Shown: piece after piece, positions 5,721-11,149 of the stretch
Position numbering within the stretch: the stretch's first letter is position 1
Layout: each line of letters opens with the position of its first letter
From: Phenylobacterium aquaticum
GTDB lineage: Bacteria; Pseudomonadota; Alphaproteobacteria; Caulobacterales; Caulobacteraceae
Length of the DNA stretch: 11,149 nucleotides
Direction: 5' to 3'
Assembly (NCBI RefSeq): GCF_947378715.1
Contig: NZ_CANCLE010000135.1
Location: forward strand, 1 to 11,149
Notes under the pieces: generated by a model
The model's input: only the letters and a program-made list of their open reading frames with translations
Told to the model about the DNA's origin: nothing
The model's database searches: none
Program-made: the position numbers and the translations under genes

Positions 5721-6260
5721 CTAAACGGCTCCAGCCTCGTTGAGGTCGTCGCGCGTCAGGGCGGGCCAGACCGGCAGATCGAGCCCCTCGATGCGCGGCG
5801 GTCCTTCGCCGCGCCAAATGGCGCAGACCACGCCCATCACCTCGGCGCCGGCCTCTTCGAGCAGGCGGGCCGCGTCGCGCACCGCGCCGCCGGTGGTGAT
5901 CACGTCCTCGATCATCACCACCTTGAGGCCGGCGACCGATCCGCCCTCGACGGCCAGGCAGGTCCCGTAGTCCTTCGCCTTCTTGCGCACGAAGGCGGCG
6001 GGGGTTCCGCTGGCCAGCGACATGGCGGTGGCGATCGGCACGCCACCGAGTTCCAGGCCCGCCAGCACCTGCGCGCCCGCCGGAACCAGCGGCGCCATGG
6101 CGGCCGCCATCCGGGCCAGCAGGCGCGGATCGGCTTCGAACCGGTACTTGTCGAAATATTCGTCCGAGACCTGGCCGGAGCGCAGCTTGAAGCTGCCCTT
6201 CAGCCGGGCGGCGGCGTTGATGTCCGCCGCCAGGGCGAGCCGGGCGGCGGGGTCCATCAT
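5721..6260 (-). CDS. pyrE: Orotate phosphoribosyltransferase
   Basis: This is a 179-aa PyrE (EC 2.4.2.10). It joins orotate to PRPP to give orotidine 5'-phosphate, step five of de novo pyrimidine synthesis in the cytosol. The type I phosphoribosyltransferase PRPP loop is clear: VVMIEDVITTGGAV (114-127), with the acidic pair E118-D119. The N-terminal orotate-side motif FKLRSGQVSDEYFDKYRF (24-41) and the lysine-rich flexible loop VRKKAKDYGT (91-100), with K94 and K96, are in place. The length is shorter than the roughly 210 aa of E. coli PyrE but normal for the archaeal and alphaproteobacterial form. The start is ATGATG at 6260-6255, and the first ATG overlaps the TGA of the aminotransferase gene by 4 nt, implying coupled translation. 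Its stop is 15 bp from the convergent DUF2171 stop. Confidence 0.93.
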   Translation of the reverse strand: MMDPAARLALAADINAAARLKGSFKLRSGQVSDEYFDKYRFEADPRLLARMAAAMAPLVPAGAQVLAGLELGGVPIATAMSLASGTPAAFVRKKAKDYGTCLAVEGGSVAGLKVVMIEDVITTGGAVRDAARLLEEAGAEVMGVVCAIWRGEGPPRIEGLDLPVWPALTRDDLNEAGAV

Positions 6261-7459
6261 TTCACCGAGGCGCAGAAGCGCTGAATGCGGCCGCAGGCGT
6301 CTTCCAGCACGGCGTTGGAGGTCGCGTAGCTGATGCGGAAGAAGGGCGAGAGGCCGAAGGCTGCGCCGAACACCACCGAGACGCCCTCCTGCTCCAGGAG
6401 CTCGACGGCGAAGTCCTGGTCGCTGGTGATCACCTTGCCGGACGGGCTGGTCTTGCCCAGCAGCTTCTCGACCGACGGATAGACATAGAAGGCGCCTTCC
6501 GGGGTCGGGCACTGGATGCCATTGGCCTGGTTCAGCATGGAGACCACCAGGTCGCGGCGTTCCTCGAACAGCTTCGCGTTCGGCTTGATGAATTCCTGGG
6601 TGCCGTTCAGCGCCTCCACCGCCGCCCACTGCGAGATCGAGCAGGGGTTCGACGTGGTCTGGCTCATGACCTTGGCCATGGACTTGATCAGGCTCTCCGG
6701 CCCGGCCGCGTAGCCGATCCGCCAGCCGGTCATGGCATAGGCCTTGGAGACCCCGTTCATGGTCAGGGTGCGGTCATAGAGCAGGGGCTCGACCTGGGCG
6801 ATGGTCCAGAACTGGAAGTCGCCGAACACCAGGTGCTCGTACATGTCGTCGGTGAGGATCCAGACATGCGGGTGGCGCAGCAGCACGTCGGCGATCGCCC
6901 GCAGCTCCGCCTTGGTGTAGGCGGCGCCCGAGGGGTTGGACGGCGAGTTCAGGAACACCCACTTGGTCCGGGGCGTGATCGCGGCTTCCAGGTCGGCGGG
7001 CTGCAGCTTGAAGCCGGTCTCGGCCGATGTGGCGACAGCCTTGGCCTCGCCGCCGGCCAGCAGCACGATGTCCCAATAGCTGACCCAGTAGGGCGTCGGG
7101 ATGATCACCTCGTCCCCGGGGTTCAGGGTCGAGATCATGGCGTTCCAGATCACCGGCTTGCCGCCGGGCGAGACGTTCACCTGGCTCACCTTGTAGGTCA
7201 GGCCGTTCTCACGCTGGAACTTGCCGATGATGGCTTCCTTGAGTTCCGGAATGCCGTCGACATTGGTGTACTTGGTTTTGCCATCGCGGATCGCCTTGAT
7301 GGCGGCTTCCTTGATGTTTTCCGGCGTATCGAAGTCGGGCTCGCCGGCGGCGAGGGAGATCACGTTTCGGCCCTGCGCTTTCAGTTCGCGGGCTTTCGCG
7401 TCCGCCGCCAGGGTGGCGGAGGGCTTGACGCGAGACAGCGCGGCGGATTCGAGCGACAT
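6257..7459 (-). CDS. aspC: Pyridoxal-phosphate aminotransferase class I, aspartate (possibly aspartate/prephenate) type
   Basis: This is a 400-aa fold-type I aminotransferase. The PLP-binding lysine is K239 in NGVSKAYAMTGWRIGY. The cofactor-contacting residues N175 (NSPSNPSGA), D204 and Y207 (TDDMYEHL) are present, as are R247 and the carboxylate-binding R375 (FFRISYA). The length and the N-terminal text 'SRVKPSATLA...ISLAAGEPDFDTP' fit the Ib subgroup of aspartate aminotransferases (Sinorhizobium AatA, Thermus AspC). Several of these also transaminate prephenate to arogenate. Expected reaction: aspartate plus 2-oxoglutarate to oxaloacetate plus glutamate, in the cytosol. GGGAG lies 10 nt before the ATG, a loose spacing. 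The downstream pyrE start overlaps its stop, so the two form an operon. Aspartate is the substrate that enters pyrimidine synthesis, which may explain the pairing (inference). Exact substrate range cannot be read from sequence. Confidence 0.93.
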   Translation of the reverse strand: MSLESAALSRVKPSATLAADAKARELKAQGRNVISLAAGEPDFDTPENIKEAAIKAIRDGKTKYTNVDGIPELKEAIIGKFQRENGLTYKVSQVNVSPGGKPVIWNAMISTLNPGDEVIIPTPYWVSYWDIVLLAGGEAKAVATSAETGFKLQPADLEAAITPRTKWVFLNSPSNPSGAAYTKAELRAIADVLLRHPHVWILTDDMYEHLVFGDFQFWTIAQVEPLLYDRTLTMNGVSKAYAMTGWRIGYAAGPESLIKSMAKVMSQTTSNPCSISQWAAVEALNGTQEFIKPNAKLFEERRDLVVSMLNQANGIQCPTPEGAFYVYPSVEKLLGKTSPSGKVITSDQDFAVELLEQEGVSVVFGAAFGLSPFFRISYATSNAVLEDACGRIQRFCASVK

Positions 7460-7498
7460 GGCGGGGAAACTCCCGAACAGGTTTGAAGGAACGGGCGC

Positions 7499-7526
7499 GG
7501 TTTAGCCGAAGGGGACGGCGAGGCAA
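7499..7526 (-). promoter_or_regulatory. Housekeeping promoter of the aminotransferase-pyrE operon
   Basis: On the minus strand, TTGCCTC (7526-7520) and GCTAAACC (7506-7499) are separated by 13 nt. This fits the Caulobacter housekeeping pattern TTGACGS-N10/14-GCTANAWC with few mismatches. It would start transcription near 7492, giving a leader of about 30 nt before the ATG at 7459. Confidence 0.45.
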
Positions 7527-7568
7527 AGCCGGGAAGGGGAAGTTCCGGCGTCTTTCGATCGCCACAGT

Positions 7569-7576
7569 GCTATAAG
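7569..7576 (+). promoter_or_regulatory. Putative -10 element for the 47-aa protein gene
   Basis: GCTATAAG resembles the GCTANAWC -10 consensus of Caulobacter housekeeping promoters. Transcription would begin near 7583, about 50 nt before the start codon at 7635. The -35 region is weak (TTTCGA at about 7553). The GC-rich leader holds several short inverted repeats, including GGCCT/AGGCC at 7576-7580 and 7589-7593. Confidence 0.35.
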
Positions 7577-7634
7577 GCCTACGCCCCCAGGCCAACGCGC
7601 GCCGCGCGAAGCCCCGGGGCGCGAAAGGACTTTC

Positions 7635-7778
7635 ATGTCCAAGATCCTCCGACCTCTGCCCGCGCCCCGTGGCGGGCTGCACGATCCGCGCTCGACCGGC
7701 GCCGGCTCGACCCTGAAGAGCCCGGTCTCGGTGCGTAACGACCCGCGCTCCACCGGCGGCGCCTACCGGCCGCGCTGA
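7635..7778 (+). CDS. Small basic protein (47 aa) with duplicated DPRSTG motif, function unknown
   Basis: The protein starts MSKILRPLPAPRGG and contains DPRSTG twice, at residues 17-22 (HDPRSTGAG) and 36-41 (NDPRSTGGA), 19 residues apart. It ends in YRPR. It is basic, glycine/proline/arginine-rich, has no hydrophobic segment and is probably disordered. No family was recognised. A strong AAGGA (7625-7629) lies 5 nt before the ATG and a -10-like element lies upstream, so expression is well supported despite the short length. It diverges from the aminotransferase gene and lies 57 bp before the TVP38 gene on the same strand, so read-through into TVP38 is possible. The repeat suggests two identical contact points, for example for a nucleic acid or protein partner, but this is a guess. 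Confidence 0.7.
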   Translation: MSKILRPLPAPRGGLHDPRSTGAGSTLKSPVSVRNDPRSTGGAYRPR

Positions 7779-7808
7779 GGTCCCCGATCCCTCCGCCGGC
7801 TTGACCCG

Positions 7809-7824
7809 CGCCCGGGAACGGGCG
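7809..7824 (+). other. Hairpin with GNRA loop between the small gene and TVP38
   Basis: CGCCCG (7809-7814) and CGGGCG (7819-7824) form a perfect 6-bp stem closed by GGAA, a GNRA-type tetraloop. It ends 11 nt before the TVP38 start codon. No T-run follows. It may stabilise the 3' end of the 47-aa gene's message or damp translation of the next gene. Confidence 0.35.
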
Positions 7825-7835
7825 AACGGAGCGGC

Positions 7836-8576
7836 ATGCGGCGGATCCTGAGCTTCCTGACCGAGATGGACGCCCAGGCGTGGCGAACGCTGGCGGTGTC
7901 CTTCGTGCTGTTCGGCGGGGTGGGCGTGGTCTTCCTGTTCGGGGCCCAGGTGCTGGGCTTCAACGGCGAGGCCACGGTGCAGGACTGGCTGAAGGCGGCC
8001 AGCGGTCCCTGGTCCCTGCCGGTGGCGGTCTCGGCCTTCGCCCTGCTGGCCTTCATCGGGGTGCCGCAGTTCGTGCTGATCGCCGCCGCCGTGGTGGCGT
8101 TCGGGACCTGGACCGGCTTCGCCTATAGCTGGATCGGCACCATGGTCTCGTCCCTGGTCGGCTTCTATCTGGGCCGGTTCGCCGGGGCCCGCGCGCTGAA
8201 GACTCTGTCCGGCGAGAGCATGCAGCGGTTCATGGACCTGGTCGGCCGCAACGGCTTCCTGGCCAGCCTGATCGTGCGGCTGGTGCCGTCCGCCCCCTTC
8301 ATCGTCGTCAACATGGCCGCCGGGGTGACGCCGATGCGGGTGGTCGACTTCACGGCCGGGACCGCGCTCGGCATCATTCCCAAGATTGCGCTCACCGCCT
8401 TTGCCGGCACCTCCATCGTGGGGGCCATGAGCGGGGGCGGCGGCGGACTGAAGCACATCGGCGCCCTGATCGCCGTCGCCGCCCTATGGATCGGCATCGG
8501 CTGGTTCGCGCGGCGCTGGCTGAAGTCCCGCGAGGCCGCCGCGGCGACGGGCGCAAGCCCCTCTGGAGAGACCTGA
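7836..8576 (+). CDS. TVP38/TMEM64 (VTT domain) family inner membrane protein
   Basis: This is a 246-aa membrane protein with the VTT/SNARE-associated domain shared with DedA proteins. The segments are TM1 at about 18-40, then a hydrophobic hairpin (about 62-95, SAFALLAFIGVPQFVLIAAAVVAFG), a TM at about 95-115 ending FYLGRFAG, a second hairpin (about 143-165, LIVRLVPSAPFIVVNMAAG), a TM at about 168-192 and a last TM at about 207-226. The basic residue R148 before the prolines P151 and P154 matches the conserved core. DedA/TVP38 members are linked to lipid scrambling or flipping, such as recycling of undecaprenyl phosphate, and to envelope and pH stress. The role of this one is unknown. GGAG lies close before the ATG (spacing about 4). 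Its TGA shares one base with the ATG of the glutathione S-transferase gene, so the two are almost surely co-translated. Confidence 0.88.
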   Translation: MRRILSFLTEMDAQAWRTLAVSFVLFGGVGVVFLFGAQVLGFNGEATVQDWLKAASGPWSLPVAVSAFALLAFIGVPQFVLIAAAVVAFGTWTGFAYSWIGTMVSSLVGFYLGRFAGARALKTLSGESMQRFMDLVGRNGFLASLIVRLVPSAPFIVVNMAAGVTPMRVVDFTAGTALGIIPKIALTAFAGTSIVGAMSGGGGGLKHIGALIAVAALWIGIGWFARRWLKSREAAAATGASPSGET

Positions 8577-9196
8577 TGCTCAAGCTCTATTCCTTCAGGG
8601 GCACCATTGGCCTGGCCTGTCACATCGCCCTGGAGGAGGCCGGGGCCGACTATCAGGTGGAGTGGGTCGACTTCGCCCGGAACGCCCAGCGCCAGCCGGA
8701 CTATCTGGCGATCAATCCGAAGTCGCGGGTGCCGGCCCTGGAGACCGCGCAGGGCGTGCTGACCGAAGCGCCGGCCATCCTGAGCTACATCGCCCAGACC
8801 CATCCGGCCGCGAAACTGGCGCCGTTCGGTGACGCATTCGCCATGGCCCAGGTTCAGGCCTTCAACACCTATCTCTGCTCGACTGTTCACGTGGCCGCCG
8901 CCCATCGCTACCGCGGCTACCGTTGGGCCGATGATCCGGAAGCGCTGAAGGACATGGCGCGCAAGGCGCCGCTGGTGGTCGCCGACTGCTTCGCCCTGAT
9001 CGAAGCGAATCTCGTCCAGGGGCCGTGGGTGATGGGCGAGGCCTATTCGATCTGCGATCCCTATCTCTACACCCTCACCAGCTGGCTGGAGCGGGACGGG
9101 ATCGATCCTGCGCCCTATCCGAAGGTGATGGCGCACTTCGCGCGCATGACCGCGCGACCGGCGGTCAGCAAGGTTCTTGCCCAAGTGGCGGCCTGA
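8576..9196 (+). CDS. Glutathione S-transferase family protein
   Basis: This is a 206-aa cytosolic GST. The N-terminal thioredoxin-like domain (about 1-78) starts MLKLYSFRGT, has the cis-proline in SRVPAL (P53) and the glutathione-contacting TEAPAI segment (E64, with Ala in place of the usual Ser at 65). The helical C-terminal domain (about 85-200) carries the N-capping box SICDPYLYTL with D161. The family conjugates or reduces electrophiles with glutathione. The beta-class cysteine at position 10 is a threonine here, and S6 or T10 could serve instead, so the reaction is uncertain. The start is 8576, in TGATG with the TVP38 stop, with GGAG 7 nt before it. A longer frame from 8486 lies inside TVP38 and is rejected. 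Pairing with a membrane-lipid protein hints at an envelope or oxidative stress role, which is inference. Confidence 0.9.
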   Translation: MLKLYSFRGTIGLACHIALEEAGADYQVEWVDFARNAQRQPDYLAINPKSRVPALETAQGVLTEAPAILSYIAQTHPAAKLAPFGDAFAMAQVQAFNTYLCSTVHVAAAHRYRGYRWADDPEALKDMARKAPLVVADCFALIEANLVQGPWVMGEAYSICDPYLYTLTSWLERDGIDPAPYPKVMAHFARMTARPAVSKVLAQVAA

Positions 9197-9218
9197 AGCC
9201 GCAGCCCGCGCAAGACTG

Positions 9219-9247
9219 TTGCGCACCTGTCGTCGATTCAGTACATA
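9219..9247 (+). promoter_or_regulatory. Promoter of the leuA leader transcript
   Basis: TTGCGC (9219-9224) and TACATA (9242-9247) are separated by 17 nt. A start 7-8 nt after the -10 would fall at about 9254-9255, the A of the leader peptide ATG, so the leader mRNA may be leaderless. The spacer holds GATTC (9235-9239), a CcrM methylation site (GANTC) if the organism has CcrM. Confidence 0.45.
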
Positions 9248-9254
9248 TCTCACC

Positions 9255-9323
9255 ATGCGTAACCCGTCGCACAGCCAGCTTCTTCTCTCGCTGGGGCTTA
9301 GCCGCCCCTGGGCGCCTCTGTAG
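9255..9323 (+). CDS. leuL: leuA leader peptide (leucine-sensing), 22 aa
   Basis: This short frame (ATG 9255, TAG 9321-9323) lies 84 nt before leuA. It encodes 22 residues with six leucines, including the run QLLLSLGLS (residues 8-16). The first leucine codons are CTT CTT CTC, while leuA and its neighbours use mainly CTG and CTC, so the leader looks chosen to slow when charged tRNA-Leu is scarce. Leucine-rich leader peptides before leuA are the classic sensor for attenuation of leucine synthesis. No Shine-Dalgarno sequence is seen. A promoter ends just upstream, so a leaderless AUG start is likely, as known for the trpL leader peptide of Sinorhizobium. Alternative folds downstream give it a way to act on leuA. 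The peptide itself probably has no function once made. Confidence 0.75.
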   Translation: MRNPSHSQLLLSLGLSRPWAPL

Positions 9324-9398
9324 GCTGCGCTTCTTCGCGGCCGGGCGCTTCAGGGGATGACCCTTCAGCCCAAGCCGATTAAAAGACCCCGCGAAGAG
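9275..9398 (+). promoter_or_regulatory. leuA attenuator with two competing RNA folds, one burying the leuA ribosome binding site
   Basis: Several pairings can be read directly. Fold 1 ('off'): TCTTCGCGG (9332-9340) pairs with CCGCGAAGA (9389-9397), 9 bp plus a wobble. It takes in the AG-rich leuA ribosome binding site (about 9393-9400) and encloses an inner hairpin (GGGC 9343-9346 with GCCC 9368-9371). Fold 2 ('on'): CCCCTG (9305-9310) pairs with CAGGGG (9351-9356) and GCGCC (9312-9316) with GGCGC (9344-9348). Fold 2 crosses fold 1, so both cannot form in a normal secondary structure. An early hairpin (CCAGC 9275-9279 with GCTGG 9290-9294) spans the Leu codons. A ribosome stalled on the Leu codons would leave 9305-9316 free for fold 2. 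A ribosome reaching the stop at 9321 would cover it and allow fold 1. No U-tract is present. Confidence 0.55.
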
Positions 9399-9407
9399 AG
9401 CTAGATC

Positions 9408-10997
9408 ATGACCGTATCCGCCAACGATTCCGCCCAGGCCCCCGTGCGCGACGCGCGTGACCGGGTCATCGTCTTCGACACCACCATGCGTGACGGCGAG
9501 CAGTCGCCCGGCGCCTCCATGTCCCTGGAGGAGAAGCTGGAACTGGCCAAGATCCTCGAGGAAATGCGCGTCGACGTGATCGAAGCCGGCTTCCCGATCG
9601 CCTCGAACGGCGACTTCGAGGCCGTCCGCGCCATTTCCGAGATCGTCACCGAGAGCACCATCTGCGGCCTGGCCCGGGCCGGCATGGTCGATATCGAGCG
9701 CTGCGCCGAGGCGATCCGCCCGGCCAAGCGCGGCCGGATCCACACCTTCCTGTCGACCAGCCCCAGCCACCGCGACCACATCCTGCGCGCCAGCCAGGAA
9801 GACATTCTGGAGATGATCACCAAGTCGGTCACCCACGCCCGCAACCTGTGCGGCGACGTGGAATGGTCGGCCCAGGACGCCACCCGCACCGAGCAGGACT
9901 TCCTGCGCCGCTGCGTCGAGGCGGCGATCAAGGCCGGGGCCGGCACGGTGAACATCCCCGACACGGTCGGCTACACCTATCCCAGCGAATACGCCGACAT
10001 CTTCCGAGACATCATCGAGAACGTGCCGGGCGCCGACAGCATCATCCTGTCCACCCACTGCCACAACGACTTGGGCCTGGCCGTCGCCAACAGCCTGGCC
10101 GGGGTGCAGGGCGGGGCGCGTCAGGTCGAGGTCGCGGTCAATGGCATTGGCGAACGGGCCGGCAACGCGGCCCTGGAAGAAGTGGTCATGGCGCTGAAGG
10201 TGCGCGGCGACCGGCTGCCCTATTTCACCAATGTCGAGCCGCAGCACATCACCCGCGCCAGCCGCTATGTCTCGGCGATCACCGGCTTCCCGGTGCAGTT
10301 CAACAAGGCGATCGTCGGCAAGAACGCCTTCGCCCATGAGAGCGGCATCCACCAGGACGGCATGCTGAAGGACCGCGGCACCTACGAGATCATGAGCCCG
10401 GAGACGGTGGGGCAGGGCGGCTCCAACCTGGTCATGGGCAAGCACGCCGGCCGGGCCGGGTTCCGCGAGAAGCTGCGGACCCTGGGCTATGAGCTGGGCC
10501 AGAACGCCCTGAACGAGGCGTTCCAGCGCTTCAAGGACCTGGCCGACAAGAAGAAGCATGTCTTCGACGACGACATCGTGGCCCTGGTCGACGACGCCCT
10601 GGCCTCGGGCGCCGACCGCATCCAGGTCAAGGCCCTGCGGGTCATCGCCGGCACCGAGGGGCCGCAGGAAGCCCAGCTGACCGTGGCGGTCGACGGGGTC
10701 GAGCGTTCGGCGACGGCCACCGGCGACGGTCCTGTCGACGCGGTGTTCAACGCCATCCACGAGGTGGTGCCGCACACGGCGATCCTGCGCCTGTTCCAGG
10801 TGCACGCGGTCACCGAGGGCACGGACGCACAGGCCCAGGTCTCGGTGCGTCTGGAAGAGGACGGCCGCATCGCCACCGGCCAGGCGGCGGACACCGACAC
10901 CTTGACCGCCTCGGCCAAGGCCTATGTGAACGCCCTGAACAACCTCTTCGCCCGCAAGGAAAAGAGCGCGCCGGACGCCATAGCGTCGGGGTTCTAG
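9408..10997 (+). CDS. leuA: 2-isopropylmalate synthase
   Basis: This is a 529-aa LeuA (EC 2.3.3.13), the first committed step of leucine synthesis. It condenses acetyl-CoA with 2-oxoisovalerate. The catalytic TIM barrel begins with FDTTMRDGEQSPG (23-35), including R28 and D29. The metal-binding histidines are H217 and H219 in STHCHNDLG (215-223). NGIGERAGN (245-253), followed by HESGIHQDG (310-318), completes the active-site set. A linker leads to the C-terminal LeuA dimerisation/allosteric domain (about 395-515), where leucine binds to inhibit the enzyme in known homologues. Length and layout are those of the long bacterial form. The start at 9408 follows an AG-rich stretch (GAAGAGAG, 9393-9400). 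The gene is preceded by a leucine-rich leader peptide and a predicted attenuator, so leucine probably controls both synthesis and activity. It looks like a single-gene unit, as a hairpin follows the stop and no ilv or leuBCD gene is in the window. Confidence 0.96.
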   Translation: MTVSANDSAQAPVRDARDRVIVFDTTMRDGEQSPGASMSLEEKLELAKILEEMRVDVIEAGFPIASNGDFEAVRAISEIVTESTICGLARAGMVDIERCAEAIRPAKRGRIHTFLSTSPSHRDHILRASQEDILEMITKSVTHARNLCGDVEWSAQDATRTEQDFLRRCVEAAIKAGAGTVNIPDTVGYTYPSEYADIFRDIIENVPGADSIILSTHCHNDLGLAVANSLAGVQGGARQVEVAVNGIGERAGNAALEEVVMALKVRGDRLPYFTNVEPQHITRASRYVSAITGFPVQFNKAIVGKNAFAHESGIHQDGMLKDRGTYEIMSPETVGQGGSNLVMGKHAGRAGFREKLRTLGYELGQNALNEAFQRFKDLADKKKHVFDDDIVALVDDALASGADRIQVKALRVIAGTEGPQEAQLTVAVDGVERSATATGDGPVDAVFNAIHEVVPHTAILRLFQVHAVTEGTDAQAQVSVRLEEDGRIATGQAADTDTLTASAKAYVNALNNLFARKEKSAPDAIASGF

Positions 10998-11007
10998 TCG
11001 CTACTCT

Positions 11008-11028
11008 CCCTTCCCTTCATGGGGAGGG
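11008..11028 (+). terminator. Hairpin after leuA, probable terminator or repeat element
   Basis: Bases 11008-11015 pair with 11021-11028, giving 8 pairs with one wobble and a 5-nt loop (TTCAT). It begins 10 nt after the leuA stop. Only a weak AATT follows, so it is a poor intrinsic terminator but may define the mRNA 3' end. The C-rich/G-rich text resembles hairpin repeats common in Caulobacteraceae intergenic DNA. Confidence 0.4.
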
Positions 11029-11060
11029 GAATTGCATATGGAAATCTGCGAGGGCTTGGC

Positions 11061-11109
11061 TGCTCCTCTCTTGGGGGAGCTGTCGCCCGCTTGGGCGACT
11101 GAGGGGACC
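11061..11109. repeat. REP-like palindromic element with two tandem hairpins
   Basis: Two adjacent hairpins stand in the gene-free end of the window. The first pairs GCTCC (11062-11066, extendable to 7 bp) with GGAGC (11076-11080). The second is a perfect 7-bp stem, GTCGCCC (11082-11088) with GGGCGAC (11093-11099), and a GCTT loop. A GAGGGG stretch (11101-11106) follows and could pair with the CTCCTC at the left edge. This resembles the short intergenic hairpin repeats scattered in Caulobacteraceae genomes. No coding frame is supported in 10998-11149. Confidence 0.5.
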
Positions 11110-11149
11110 CTTGATGGTCCATTTGAGCCGTTCGCAGGTCAGCTGAGGG

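Noticed and set aside
7209..8456. Minus-strand frame of 415 codons over the aminotransferase start, the small gene and TVP38
   Set aside because: It crosses three well-supported genes and a divergent promoter region, and is low-complexity His/Gln/Arg/Gly text.
9339..9390. Intrinsic transcription terminator in the leuA leader
   Set aside because: The hairpin 9339-9376 is followed by GATTAAAAGAC, not a T-run, so it does not qualify. The fold that hides the ribosome binding site is preferred.
9165..10805. Long minus-strand open frame (546 codons) opposite leuA
   Set aside because: It mirrors leuA codons and has no recognisable motif. leuA itself has all catalytic motifs and a leader.

Overview
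The window looks like chromosomal DNA of a high-GC alphaproteobacterium, most likely Caulobacteraceae (Caulobacter, Phenylobacterium or a relative). The evidence is indirect. Family members such as RHH_4, DUF4169, DUF2171 and bacterial Coq4 are typical of alphaproteobacteria. A direct-repeat LexA box (GTTC-N7-GTTC), GGAAC-N16/17-CGTT promoters of the EcfG/SigT general stress sigma factor, and GCTA-type -10 elements are also typical. The right end carries a hairpin repeat of the kind common between genes in Caulobacteraceae. No transposase, phage gene, CRISPR array, tRNA or rRNA was seen. Composition is even and most genes are housekeeping.

Layout, left to right. Minus strand: the first 26 codons of a probable alpha/beta hydrolase (1-80), a dyad, and a full UvrD/PcrA helicase (147-2486) with an SOS box in front of its apparently leaderless start. 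Plus strand: a perfect EcfG-type promoter (2585-2610) leading to two small single-pass membrane proteins (2654-2890 and 2893-3072). Minus: a small ribbon-helix-helix protein (3100-3312). Plus: coq4 (3432-4205) behind an AT-rich promoter with a dyad. Minus: a two-gene unit of a secreted DUF6807/PmoA-like protein and DUF4169, overlapping by 4 nt (4294-5357). Plus: DUF2171 (5469-5705) behind a second EcfG-like promoter. Minus: an aminotransferase-pyrE pair with a 4-nt overlap (5721-7459). Plus: a 47-aa protein with a repeated motif (7635-7778), a TVP38/TMEM64 membrane protein and a glutathione S-transferase whose start overlaps the TVP38 stop (7836-9196). Plus: leuA (9408-10997) behind a leucine-rich leader peptide, then a hairpin and a REP-like element.

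Three regulatory layers can be read from the sequence. SOS control is likely for the helicase. General stress control is likely for two loci of small proteins. Leucine-dependent attenuation is likely for leuA. The leuA leader is the most interesting element. It encodes a 22-residue peptide with a Leu-Leu-Leu-Ser-Leu-Gly-Leu run, perhaps on a leaderless transcript. It is followed by two mutually exclusive RNA folds, one of which would bury the leuA ribosome binding site. There is no U-tract terminator, so the control would be translational rather than the classical transcriptional kind. The biosynthetic genes (coq4, aminotransferase, pyrE, leuA) are scattered single units, not one pathway cluster.
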